NCBI RefSeq assembly: GCF_002242805.1
Contig: NZ_MCGQ01000005.1
Location: 127,566 to 191,565 of the forward strand
Direction: 5' to 3'
DNA length: 64,000 bases
DNA from: Streptomyces diastatochromogenes
GTDB taxonomy: Bacteria; Actinomycetota; Actinomycetes; Streptomycetales; Streptomycetaceae
Below are positions 26,195 through 33,486 of this stretch, piece by piece. The notes below the pieces were generated by a model. The model was given only the letters and a program-made list of their open reading frames with translations. It did not search any database and was not told the origin of the DNA. Both the position numbers and the translations under genes were made by a program. Numbering within the stretch: position 1 is the stretch's first letter; the number at the start of each line of letters is the position of its first letter.

Positions 26195-27198
26195 AACAGG
26201 GCGCTGTAGGCGTTGAGCGCGGGCTGTCCGCCGAGGTGGGCGTAGAGCACGGTCGAGTCCGCGCCGATCTCGCCGCGCTCGACGAGGTCGACGAGCCCGG
26301 CCATGGACTTGCCCTCATAGACGGGGTCGGTGACCATGCCCTCGGTCCGCGCGGCGAGCCGCATGGCGTCCAGGGTGGTCTCGTCGGGGACGCCGTAGAT
26401 CCCCGCGTGGTACCGCTCGTCCAGCTCGACGGTCAGCTCGCCCTTCACGCCGATGAGTTGCCCGGTGGCGTGGGCGATCCGGGCGATCTGCTCGCGGGTG
26501 CGGGCGGGCTCGGCCGAGGCGTCGATCCCGAGCACCCGGCGCGGCCGGCCACCCGCCTCCTGAAGCGCACCGAACCCGGCGACCATGCCCGCCTGGGTCG
26601 ACCCGGTGACCGAGCACACGATCACCGTGTCGAAGAAGACGCCCAACTCCGCTTCCTGCTCGGCGACTTCATGGGCCCAGCGGGCGAAGCCGAGGCCGCC
26701 GAGCGGGTGGTCGGAGGCGCCGGCCGGGATGGCGTACGGCTTCCCGCCCGCCTCCTCCACGTCCCGCAGCGCTTTCTCCCAGCTCTCCTTGAACCCGATC
26801 CCGAACCCGGCCCGCACCAGCCGCACCTCGGCCCCGGCGAGCCGGCTGATCAGGATGTTGCCCACCTTGTCGTACACGGAGTCCGGCCACTCCACCCAGC
26901 TCTCCTGCACCAGCACGCACTTGAGCCCGGCACGGGCGGCGACGGCGGCGACCTGGCGGGTGTGGTTGGACTGCACCCCGCCGATCGAGACGAGCGTGTC
27001 GCAGCCCTGCGCGAGCGCGTCGGCGACCAGGTACTCCAGCTTGCGGGTCTTGTTCCCGCCGTAGGCGATCCCGGAGTTGCAGTCCTCCCGCTTGGCCCAC
27101 AGGGCGGCGCCGCCGAGGTGGCCGGTCAGGCGCTCCAGGGGGTGCACGGGCGAGGGGCCGAACAGCAGCGGATAGCGGGCGTAGGACGACAGGGACAC
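26191..27198 (-). CDS. acdS: 1-aminocyclopropane-1-carboxylate deaminase
   Basis: A 335-residue PLP enzyme of the tryptophan synthase-beta fold that cleaves ACC, the plant ethylene precursor, to 2-oxobutyrate and ammonia. The PLP lysine is Lys50 in [11 protein letters not shown], followed by [18 protein letters not shown]. The Tyr-Glu pair in DPVYEGKSM and the Leu of AHLGGQPAL are the residues that I recall as separating true ACC deaminases from D-cysteine desulfhydrases. GTG 27198 has GGAGG 6 nt upstream. It forms a two-gene unit with the GntR gene 12 bp upstream. Confidence 0.87.
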   Translation of the reverse strand: MSLSSYARYPLLFGPSPVHPLERLTGHLGGAALWAKREDCNSGIAYGGNKTRKLEYLVADALAQGCDTLVSIGGVQSNHTRQVAAVAARAGLKCVLVQESWVEWPDSVYDKVGNILISRLAGAEVRLVRAGFGIGFKESWEKALRDVEEAGGKPYAIPAGASDHPLGGLGFARWAHEVAEQEAELGVFFDTVIVCSVTGSTQAGMVAGFGALQEAGGRPRRVLGIDASAEPARTREQIARIAHATGQLIGVKGELTVELDERYHAGIYGVPDETTLDAMRLAARTEGMVTDPVYEGKSMAGLVDLVERGEIGADSTVLYAHLGGQPALNAYSALF

Positions 27199-27210
27199 GG
27201 GACCTCCAGG

Positions 27211-27858
27211 TCAGTCGGGGTCGGCCAGGTCTGCGAGGGTGCGCCAGATGTCGGCGGTGACCCGGACCGCGCCGTCCGTGTCACCGTCGGCGCAGGCCTC
27301 GATCAGCCGCTCGTGCAGCCCGGCCGAGCGGCAGGAGCCGCCCTCGCCGAAGCGCTGCCTCTCCAGGCGGCGGATGAGCGGGGTGTAGCGGGCGACGGTC
27401 GCGGCGGCCGCGCGGTTGCCGCTCACCCGGACCAGGACGTCGTGCAGCTCGTCGTCGGCACGCAGGGCCTCGTCCACGTCACCCGTGCGCATGGCGGTGG
27501 CGAACCGGTCGTTGGCCGCGCGCATCTCCTCCAGGTCCGCGTCCCGCAGCCGGGGTACGGCGACCCGGGTGACCAGTTCGTGCAGGGCGCCGACCACCGC
27601 CGCCGCGTCCCGTACGTCGGCGGCGACGAGCGGGGTGACCCGGGTGTAGCTCTGCGGCTTGCTCTCCAGCAGCCCCTCGTCCACGAGCCGGGCGAAGGCC
27701 TCGCGCACGGGCGCCCGGGACAGTCCCAGCCGCTCGGCCAGGTCGGCGTCGCGCACCACCGCGCCGGGCTCGATCTCCCCGGCCACGATGGCGTCCCGGA
27801 TGGCCGCGTAGGCGCGGTCCCGGAGCAGGGTGCGGGGTACGGGTCGCAGCGTCTCCAC
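27211..27858 (-). CDS. GntR family regulator (FCD type) of acdS
   Basis: A 215-residue FadR-subfamily regulator. The winged helix (about residues 12-75) includes ADLAERLGLSRAPVREAFAR. The helical C-terminal domain has the metal-site pattern DDELHDVLVR and GLHERLIEACADGD. It starts at GTG 27858 and is followed 12 bp later by acdS, an arrangement frequent for actinobacterial ACC deaminases. It probably senses ACC or a derived compound. The promoter seems extremely close to the start codon (see 27867-27882). Confidence 0.87.
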   Translation of the reverse strand: METLRPVPRTLLRDRAYAAIRDAIVAGEIEPGAVVRDADLAERLGLSRAPVREAFARLVDEGLLESKPQSYTRVTPLVAADVRDAAAVVGALHELVTRVAVPRLRDADLEEMRAANDRFATAMRTGDVDEALRADDELHDVLVRVSGNRAAAATVARYTPLIRRLERQRFGEGGSCRSAGLHERLIEACADGDTDGAVRVTADIWRTLADLADPD

Positions 27859-27866
27859 GAACTGAA

Positions 27867-27882
27867 ATGTTAGATATCAATG
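27867..27882 (-). promoter_or_regulatory. AT-rich promoter/operator of the GntR-acdS unit
   Basis: On the minus strand TTGATATCTAACATTT (27867-27882) is an AT island in high-GC DNA. TAACAT (27867-27872) is a -10-like hexamer only 9 nt from the GTG start, so the mRNA may be leaderless. GATATC is palindromic and may be part of the GntR operator. Confidence 0.45.
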
Positions 27883-27937
27883 CCGGGGCAGGCAAGGGAG
27901 CAGACGGCGGACAAGGGAGGAGCAGACAAGGGTGTGC

Positions 27938-27960
27938 CCGCACCCCCCGTGGAGGTGCGG
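27938..27960 (-). terminator. Possible terminator after the TROVE gene
   Basis: CCGCACC (27938-27944) and GGTGCGG (27954-27960) form a 7-bp hairpin with a 9-nt loop, 25 bp downstream of the TROVE stop codon. It is short, so only a moderate call. Confidence 0.35.
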
Positions 27961-27984
27961 TCCACGATCAAGGCCTGCCGCGGG

Positions 27985-29568
27985 TCAGGCCGCCCACGGC
28001 CAGCGGGAGTCACGCGCGTCCTCCAGCAGGGACACCATCCGGAAAGCCGAGTCCGACAGGCCGCCGAACGTGTGCCGGTTGCCCGTGCCCGACGGCCCGT
28101 GGCCCGCCCGGTAGCCCTCCAGGTTCCAGGTGTAGACCGGGATGCCGGACGGGATCTGGGCGGTCGGGTCGCCGTGCTGGTGCGGGGCGTACTGCTCGTC
28201 GGTGACGATCAGCACCCGGTCGTGCTTCCGGTAGTGCCGGCGTACGGCCTCGGTGGTGTCGGTGCCGCCCAGGTTGCCGAAGCGCTCCAGGATCCTCAGC
28301 ACCGACTCGCCCTTGCGGAACTCCACCTTCGCGCTGGTCGAGCCGAACTCGACGAGGTCGGCGTCCGCCGCCCGCAGCGCGAGCGCGGTGCCGAAGATCG
28401 CCGCCGCGTCGGCCCGGGTGAGCTGGGCGCGCTCGGACACCTGCGACCAGAACATCGAGCCCGACCGGTCGACCAGCACCAGCGTGCGGCCCGGCAGCGC
28501 GGGCACGTTGGCCAGCGAGTGACCGAGCGCCTGCTCCAGCGGGTACGCCCAGCGCAGCGAGGGCGCGTGCCGGTAGGCGGCCAGGTAGCGGAAGGGGAAC
28601 TGCCGCGAGCGTGCCACCTGCTCCGGGTCGCTGATCTTCGCCGCGACCCGGGCGGCGACCTCGTCCGAGACCCCGGCCTCGTCGAAGTTCCGCAGGTTGC
28701 GGACCAGCGCCATCGCGCCCATGGACGGGATCACGGCCTCCCAGGCCGCCTGGTCCATCGGGCCCTGCAGCCAGCCGGCCAGCGCCTCCCAGGTGACACC
28801 GGCCGCCGCGAGCCGCTCCACACCGCCGGGCGCGGTGACGACGGCCCGCCGCTGCTCGACGGGCAGCGCCATCAGCTCGCGGTGCGCGGTGAGCAGCGGG
28901 CTGGACGCGGGCGGCACGGCGGTGTCCGGGTTGTGCCGCCGGTCGAGGGCGTACCGGAACAGCTCGCCCTGCCACGGCTTGTCCGGGTCGGGCGCCGCGT
29001 GCACCAGGTTGAGGATGTCGCCGTAGCGGTAGCCCTTGGACGCGGTGTCGTACTTGAGCAGCGACTTGGCGTGGTACAGCCGTCGTACGGCGTCGGCGAC
29101 GCCGCGCTTGACCGGCTTGGGGAGGGCGCGTCCGTACGTCGCCGTCCAGTAGGCGAGCAGCTCGCCGGGCTCGTCCGGGCGCTGGAGCACGGAGTCCACG
29201 ACCTGCCGGTTGGACGGGCCCGCGGTCGCGCCCGCGGTCAGCCGGGCGTGCACGTACTCGGCGGCGCCCACGATCGAGGCCGTCCGCATGTTGCCCTCGC
29301 CGCGCAGCCAGCCGAGCAGGCCGGCCGTCCACTCCGGGTCGCTGACCGCGAGGTCGCGGACGAGTCGGGTGAACCGGTCGTCGCGGTCGGCGCCGCTCTC
29401 GTAGAAGGTGTCCTTCGAGACGAAGTTGGAGACCGCGAGAAGGAAAAGCTCGGAACGCGGATCGCGCTCCTGGCCCCGGCCGCCCTCGTAGGTCCGCAGG
29501 ATGCGGCCCGTCGATGTCACCGCCGACTTCAGCTGCGCCTTGGCGACACGCGTGTTGAATCGCGCCAT
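27985..29568 (-). CDS. rsr: TROVE-domain protein, bacterial Ro60 ortholog (Rsr)
   Basis: A 527-residue protein starting at ATG 29568 with GGGGGAA 6 nt upstream. The N-terminal TROVE ring of HEAT-like helices (residues about 5-330) includes RDPRSELFLLAVSNF and WLRGEGNMRTASIVGAAEYV. The C-terminal vWFA domain has the MIDAS motif LVDRSGSMFW (DxSxS) and a later VLIVTDEQYAPH. Ro60/Rsr binds misfolded RNAs through its ring and Y RNAs on its outer surface; in bacteria it works with exonucleases and after stress. The 500 bp immediately upstream encode three Y-RNA-like transcripts on the same strand, which strongly supports an Rsr function. Confidence 0.9.
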   Translation of the reverse strand: MARFNTRVAKAQLKSAVTSTGRILRTYEGGRGQERDPRSELFLLAVSNFVSKDTFYESGADRDDRFTRLVRDLAVSDPEWTAGLLGWLRGEGNMRTASIVGAAEYVHARLTAGATAGPSNRQVVDSVLQRPDEPGELLAYWTATYGRALPKPVKRGVADAVRRLYHAKSLLKYDTASKGYRYGDILNLVHAAPDPDKPWQGELFRYALDRRHNPDTAVPPASSPLLTAHRELMALPVEQRRAVVTAPGGVERLAAAGVTWEALAGWLQGPMDQAAWEAVIPSMGAMALVRNLRNFDEAGVSDEVAARVAAKISDPEQVARSRQFPFRYLAAYRHAPSLRWAYPLEQALGHSLANVPALPGRTLVLVDRSGSMFWSQVSERAQLTRADAAAIFGTALALRAADADLVEFGSTSAKVEFRKGESVLRILERFGNLGGTDTTEAVRRHYRKHDRVLIVTDEQYAPHQHGDPTAQIPSGIPVYTWNLEGYRAGHGPSGTGNRHTFGGLSDSAFRMVSLLEDARDSRWPWAA

Positions 29569-29620
29569 GGTGAATTCCCCCGAATTCATTCGAGTTTCGG
29601 AGGGAGGCACAGCAAATGGA

Positions 29621-29763
29621 GGGTGTCCGAGATCGGGATCGGCGGCGGACTTTAGTCAGATGCTCTATCCATTGAGCTACACCGACCCGAAGCCGATGAC
29701 GGGAGTCGAACCCGCAACCTTCTGATCCCATTGAAGTAACCGCTGCCTGCGCACCGGACACCC
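29621..29763 (-). ncRNA. Y RNA (YrlA-like) with circularly permuted tRNA-like domain, copy nearest rsr
   Basis: The ends form a perfect 9-bp stem, GGGTGTCCG (minus strand, from 29763) with CGGACACCC (ending 29621). Just inside the 5' strand is GGTGCGCAGGCAG, the likely Ro60-binding element, opposite GATCTC. The interior is a tRNA cut open at the anticodon stem and read in permuted order. Closing stem TCAGA/TCTGA (29721-29725 with 29656-29660), T-arm GCGGG-TTCGACT-CCCGT, then 7-bp acceptor mimic CATCGGC-TTCGG-GTCGGTG (29680-29698), then TA, then D-arm GCTC-AATGGATA-GAGC. The acceptor is capped by a loop, so no CCA end exists. This matches the described architecture of bacterial YrlA RNAs. Confidence 0.82.
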
Positions 29764-29773
29764 ACCATGTGCT

Positions 29774-29854
29774 GCGCCTCCCGAGATCAATTCGGCGGCG
29801 GTCATGGGTTCTCTTTGGAAAAGAAGTAACCGCAGCCTGCGCACCGGGAGGTGC
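29774..29854 (-). ncRNA. Short Y-RNA-like RNA lacking the tRNA-like domain, middle copy
   Basis: Ends pair as CCTCCCG (29845-29851 read on the minus strand) with CGGGAGG (29777-29783), extendable past one mismatch to 29774/29854. The 5' side CCGGTGCGCAGGCTGCGGTT is almost identical to that of the proximal Y RNA (one difference over 25 nt), and the 3' side again carries GATCTC. In place of the tRNA-like domain there is a simple hairpin, GGTT...TCTTT-TCC-AAAGA...AACC (29807-29831). It is probably a minimal Y RNA keeping the Ro60-binding module only. Confidence 0.7.
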
Positions 29855-29868
29855 ATGAAGTTTTCGGT

Positions 29869-30006
29869 GTCCAGAGATCGAGGTCGGCGGAACCGACGGT
29901 TGGTGCTCTGCCGCTGAGCTACACCGGCCCGTAGAGCCGGTGGCGGGATTCGAACCCGCGGCCTCCCCATTAAGAGTGGAAGTAGGTCCTGCCTTCGCAC
30001 CTGGAC
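29869..30006 (-). ncRNA. Y RNA (YrlA-like) with permuted tRNA-like domain, distal copy
   Basis: Ends pair as GTCCAG (from 30006) with CTGGAC (ending 29869). The 5' strand has GGTGCGAAGGCAGG and the 3' strand GATCTC, as in the other two. The interior has a canonical T-arm GCGGG-TTCGAAT-CCCGC, an acceptor mimic CACCGGC-TCTACGG-GCCGGTG with 7 perfect pairs (29922-29942), then TA and D-arm GCTC-AGCGGCA-GAGC. The anticodon-side closing stem is weaker (about 3 bp). An extra hairpin GTCGG-TTCCG-CCGAC (29883-29897) is unique to this copy. A TAGAGT -10-like hexamer (30013-30018, minus strand) lies 7 nt upstream, so the cluster is probably transcribed from here towards rsr. Confidence 0.8.
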
Positions 30007-30012
30007 GTGCAT

Positions 30013-30018
30013 CACTCT
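30013..30018 (-). promoter_or_regulatory. Candidate -10 of the Y RNA cluster
   Basis: TAGAGT on the minus strand fits the Streptomyces -10 consensus TAgnnT, 7 nt upstream of the predicted 5' end of the distal Y RNA at 30006. No convincing -35 hexamer is seen, so an alternative sigma factor is possible. Confidence 0.4.
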
Positions 30019-30066
30019 AGGAGGGGAGCCGCGGGACGAGCGAGCGAATTAATCACCGCCCGGAGG

Positions 30067-31518
30067 TCAGTCGCACTTCTGCCGCTTCCAGGGGCCGGTG
30101 ATGGCGAGCATGATGCCGGGCTCCTGGATGTTGGCGAACAGGGTGCGGCCGTCGGGCGAGAAGGTGACGCCGGTGAACTCGCTGTACTCGGGCTTCTCCG
30201 CGGTGCCGATGTTCAGGTCGTTGCGGGCGATGGGGTACGTGCGGCCGCTCTCCGTCGCGCCGAACAGGTGCTGGATGCCCTCGCCGTCCTCGGCGATGAC
30301 CAGGCCGCCGTACGGGGAGACGGTGATGTTGTCCGGGCCGTCGAAGTTGCCGTTGTCGGCGGACGGGTCCGGGTTGACGCCGAGGAGGACCTTGAGGGTC
30401 AGGGTGCGGCGCTTGGGGTCGTAGAACCAGACGGCGCCGTCGTGCTGGACGGGGCTCTCGGTGCGGGCGAAGGAGGAGACGATGTAGGTGCCGCCGTCAC
30501 CCCACCACATGCCCTCGAGCTTGCGGGCGCGGGTGACCTGGCCCTCGGTGAACTGCTTGCGGACGGAGGTCGTCTTCGCGTCGCGGTCCGGGACGTCCAC
30601 CCAGTCGACGCCGTAGACGGTGCCGATCTTCGTCGCGCGGGAGAGGTCGTCGATGAACTTGCCGCCGGAGTCGAAGCACTTGAAGGCCTGCAGGACGCCC
30701 GCGTCGTCGGCGAGGGTGCGCAGCTTGCCGCGGCCGTGGCGGAAGCCCTCCGGCGGGGTCCAGCGGTAGAGCAGGCCGTTGGGGCCGGCCGCGTCCTCGG
30801 TGAGGTACAGGTGGCCGCGCTTGGGGTCGACGACGACGGCCTCGTGGGCGTAGCGGCCGAGCGCCTTGACGGGCTTGGGGTCGCGGTTGGCCCGGCGGTC
30901 CTCGGGGTCGACCTCGAAGACGTAGCCGTGGTCCTTGGTCATGCCGTTCTGGCCGGCCTTGTCCTCGGTCTCCTCGCAGGTCAGCCAGGTGCCCCACGGG
31001 GTGTTGCCGCCCGCGCAGTTGGTGGAGGTGCCGGCGATGCCGACCCACTCGGCGACATGGTCGCGACGCACCTCGACCACCGTGCAGCCACCGGAGGCGG
31101 CGGGGTCGTAGACGAGGCCCTCGGTGAGCGGGACCGGGTACTTCCAGTTGGCGCGCGGGCCCTTCAGCTCGTGGTTGTTGACGAGGAGGGTGGCGCCGCG
31201 GGGGCCGTCGAAGGTGGAGGTTCCGTCGTGGTTGGACGGGGTGAACTCACCCGACTCCAGCTGGGTCTTGCCGCTGTAGGTGATGACCCGGTACGTGAAG
31301 CCCTCGGGCAGGGCGAGGATGCCGTCCGGGTCGGGGAGCAGCGGGCCGTAGCCGACGCCGTGGTGCCCGTGCGCCGACTCGCCGTCCACGGTCTCGATGT
31401 CGTCCGTGGCGGCGAGGGCGTTCGGGGCGGTGGCGAGGGCGCCCACACTGCCCGCCAGTGCGACTCCGGCACCGGTGATCGCGGATTTTCTGGCGAAGTC
31501 CCTGCGGGTGAGCGACAT
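30067..31518 (-). CDS. PhoX-family secreted phosphatase (DUF839), Tat substrate
   Basis: A 483-residue exported protein. The twin-arginine signal MSLTRRDFARKSAITGAGVA is followed by an ALA-type cleavage site near residue 36. The mature part has DUF839/PhoX landmarks: TLLVNNHELKGPRANW, GGNTPWGTWLTCEETED, ALGRYAHEAVVVDPKRGHLY and ARKLEGMWWGDGG. These contain the Glu/Asp and His metal ligands of the Ca/Fe phosphatase PhoX. AGGAGA lies upstream of ATG 31518. A PHO-box-like direct repeat at 31590-31611 suggests PhoP control and release of phosphate from organic esters outside the cell. DUF839 proteins without phosphatase activity also exist. Confidence 0.82.
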   Translation of the reverse strand: MSLTRRDFARKSAITGAGVALAGSVGALATAPNALAATDDIETVDGESAHGHHGVGYGPLLPDPDGILALPEGFTYRVITYSGKTQLESGEFTPSNHDGTSTFDGPRGATLLVNNHELKGPRANWKYPVPLTEGLVYDPAASGGCTVVEVRRDHVAEWVGIAGTSTNCAGGNTPWGTWLTCEETEDKAGQNGMTKDHGYVFEVDPEDRRANRDPKPVKALGRYAHEAVVVDPKRGHLYLTEDAAGPNGLLYRWTPPEGFRHGRGKLRTLADDAGVLQAFKCFDSGGKFIDDLSRATKIGTVYGVDWVDVPDRDAKTTSVRKQFTEGQVTRARKLEGMWWGDGGTYIVSSFARTESPVQHDGAVWFYDPKRRTLTLKVLLGVNPDPSADNGNFDGPDNITVSPYGGLVIAEDGEGIQHLFGATESGRTYPIARNDLNIGTAEKPEYSEFTGVTFSPDGRTLFANIQEPGIMLAITGPWKRQKCD

Positions 31519-31589
31519 GGTGTCTCCTGTGACGGTGGGCGTGCCGTGGTGGAGGGTGGCGGCCTCTCTGCGGCGCTCACGCTCCCGCC

Positions 31590-31611
31590 ATCTTTTGAAC
31601 GGCGGTTGAAC
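31590..31611 (-). promoter_or_regulatory. PHO-box-like direct repeat upstream of phoX-type gene
   Basis: Read towards the phosphatase gene: GTTCAACCGCC-GTTCAAAAGAT, two adjacent 11-bp units both beginning GTTCA. This matches the Streptomyces PHO box layout (11-bp direct repeats, conserved GTTCA). It lies 72-93 bp upstream of the start codon at 31518. Confidence 0.7.
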
Positions 31612-31721
31612 ACCGGGCTACTTCAGAGACCCCTGTTCCATGAATCCGTATGCACAGCCCCATGGCCGTCCAAAACACCGGCCATGTCGTTCCCCGGAGA
31701 CACCAGCTCTTTTCCGCCGCG

Positions 31722-31800
31722 ACCGACGAGTCCGCTCAACCCCAACGAGACCGCTCAACCCCGACAAGCCGGCCCAGCACCGACGAGTCCGCTCAACCCC
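31722..31800. repeat. Direct repeat between phosphatase promoter and next gene
   Basis: ACCGACGAGTCCGCTCAACC (plus CC) occurs exactly at 31722-31743 and 31779-31800, with a decayed copy CAACGAGACCGCTCAACCCC between (31743-31762). The second copy includes the stop codon of the 475-residue gene. The block looks like a local duplication and contains no gene. Confidence 0.7.
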
Positions 31801-33220
31801 CGTGTGCCGACCGCGCCTTGAACGCCGCCTTCCGCGCCTCCTTGGCCACCTTCTTGTCCGGGTGCAGCCGCCCCATCGCCTCCAGCACCTCCGCGGTGGC
31901 GGGATGCTCCACCCGCCAGGCCGCCGCGAAGAACCCGCTGTGCTGTTCGGCCAGGCCCTCCACCAGCGCCTGCAGCTCCTCGGAGTTGCCCTCGGCGGCC
32001 AGCTGCGCAGCCACCGTGTCGATGGTCAGCCAGAAGACCAGTTCCTGCGAGGGCGCGGGCACACCGGAGGCGCCGCGCTCGCTCAGCCACACCCGGGCGA
32101 GCCCGCCCAGTTCGGGGTCGTCCAGCACCTCCCGCAGCGCGGGCTCGGCCTCCAGGCCGACGAGGGACAGCGCCTGCTGGCAGCGCAGCCTGCGCAAGGG
32201 CGCCCCGGCATCGGCACCCCGCGCCGCGGCCAGCAACTCCCGTGCCGCGGCGAGCGGTTCCCGCCGGACCAGCCACTGTTCGGTCTCCGCCTGGGCCGCG
32301 GACTGCCCGAAGTGGGCGGTGCCGTCGAGCAGCACGTCCGCGCCCTTGTCGGAGAGTTCACCGACCGCGGGCGCCTCGAACCCGGCCTCCAGCAGTCGCG
32401 CCCGCAGCCCGTACGCGCCGAGCGGGGTCAGCCGGACCATGCCGTAGCGGGAGACGTCGGTGTCGTCCACCGGCGCCGAGGGCTCCTCCTCCGCATCGCC
32501 CATCAGCTCCTCGTCCACCGGCCGGTACTCCACCAGACCGACCGGCTCCAGCATCCGGAACTGGTCGTCGAGGCGCATCATCGCGTCGGAGACCTGTTCC
32601 AGGACGTCGTTGGTGGGCTCGCCCATGTCGCTGGGGACGATCATCGAGGCGGCGAGGGCGGGCAGCGGCACCGGAGTCTCACCGGGGCCGTCCTCACTGA
32701 CGGTCAGCAGATAGAGGTTGCCGAGGACGCCGTCGAGGAACTCCGCCTCGGCCTCCGGGTCCCAGTCGAGTGACGAGAAATCGACCTCGCCGCCCTCGTC
32801 CAGCGCGTCGACCAGACCGTCCAGGTCGGGCACGCTCGCGTCCGCGAGGACGGTCTCCAGGGCCGCCAGCCAGACGGCGAGCACGTCGTGCGGGGTGCCG
32901 CCGGTGAGCAGCGCGAGTTCCTCCCCCGCGGCGACGGTCCCGGCCTCCTCGTCCACGATCTCGACCAGCCCGGCGTCCACGGCCACCCGCCAGGCCTCGC
33001 TCGCGAGCGCGGCGGCGTCGTCCCCGCTGAGTCCGAGCAGGTCGGCGGCGGCCGGAAGCTGTTCCTCCAGCAGCCCGCCGCCGGCGTCCACGCGGGTGTC
33101 GGGCCCGGCCCAGCGGGCCAGGCGGGCGGCACGGGAGAGCAACGGCGTGGACAGCGCGGCCCGCGCCAGCTCCGCTTCGGGGTGCAGCCGTACGGGCGGC
33201 AGGGGGGAGCTGTCTGACAT
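31793..33220 (-). CDS. Conserved hypothetical protein, acidic, 475 aa
   Basis: A soluble, Ala/Leu/Glu-rich protein of 475 residues. GAGGAGAA lies upstream of ATG 33220. The N-terminal half has winged-helix-like blocks such as SPLLSRAARLARWAGPDTRV-type text and YGMVRLTPLGAYGLRARLLE. The C-terminal half looks like HEAT/ARM-type helical repeats (RLRCQQALSLVGLEAEPALR, ending in HPDKKVAKEARKAAFKARS). Similar proteins are, to my memory, widespread in Streptomyces without a function. The frame is complete and codon bias is typical. Confidence 0.75.
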   Translation of the reverse strand: MSDSSPLPPVRLHPEAELARAALSTPLLSRAARLARWAGPDTRVDAGGGLLEEQLPAAADLLGLSGDDAAALASEAWRVAVDAGLVEIVDEEAGTVAAGEELALLTGGTPHDVLAVWLAALETVLADASVPDLDGLVDALDEGGEVDFSSLDWDPEAEAEFLDGVLGNLYLLTVSEDGPGETPVPLPALAASMIVPSDMGEPTNDVLEQVSDAMMRLDDQFRMLEPVGLVEYRPVDEELMGDAEEEPSAPVDDTDVSRYGMVRLTPLGAYGLRARLLEAGFEAPAVGELSDKGADVLLDGTAHFGQSAAQAETEQWLVRREPLAAARELLAAARGADAGAPLRRLRCQQALSLVGLEAEPALREVLDDPELGGLARVWLSERGASGVPAPSQELVFWLTIDTVAAQLAAEGNSEELQALVEGLAEQHSGFFAAAWRVEHPATAEVLEAMGRLHPDKKVAKEARKAAFKARSAHGG

Positions 33221-33486
33221 CGGCTGGTTCTCCTCGGGCCATGAAAGGACTCAGCCGCTCAGCCTAGACGGATTTGGACCCATGCCGCCCGGTTCATCTC
33301 TCCTTCAGCGCTCGTACATGGCCGAAACCTTGACAACTCCCGGGCGCAGGCAGGAGATTGACGCGCGTAGAAGTTGGGGGGACAACTGTTCACTCTGCTC
33401 TACGCGTGTCACGCAGGGCTACGTGCCCCGCACGCTTCCGTCACCACCTCGTCCCGGCGCTCATGTACGCCCCCGGAGGGATTCCC

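Noticed and set aside
27985..29610. Longer TROVE protein starting at 29610
   Set aside because: The extra 14 residues lack a ribosome-binding site and approach the Y RNA end; ATG 29568 has GGGGGAA at the right distance.
29656..29942. Ordinary tRNA genes
   Set aside because: T-arm precedes the D-arm on the only strand where both read correctly, and the acceptor stem is closed by a loop, so neither can be a normal tRNA.
29677..30015. 112-residue minus-strand reading frame upstream of the TROVE gene
   Set aside because: Its translation runs through T- and D-arms and both flanking RNA units; the RNA structure explains the sequence better than a protein.
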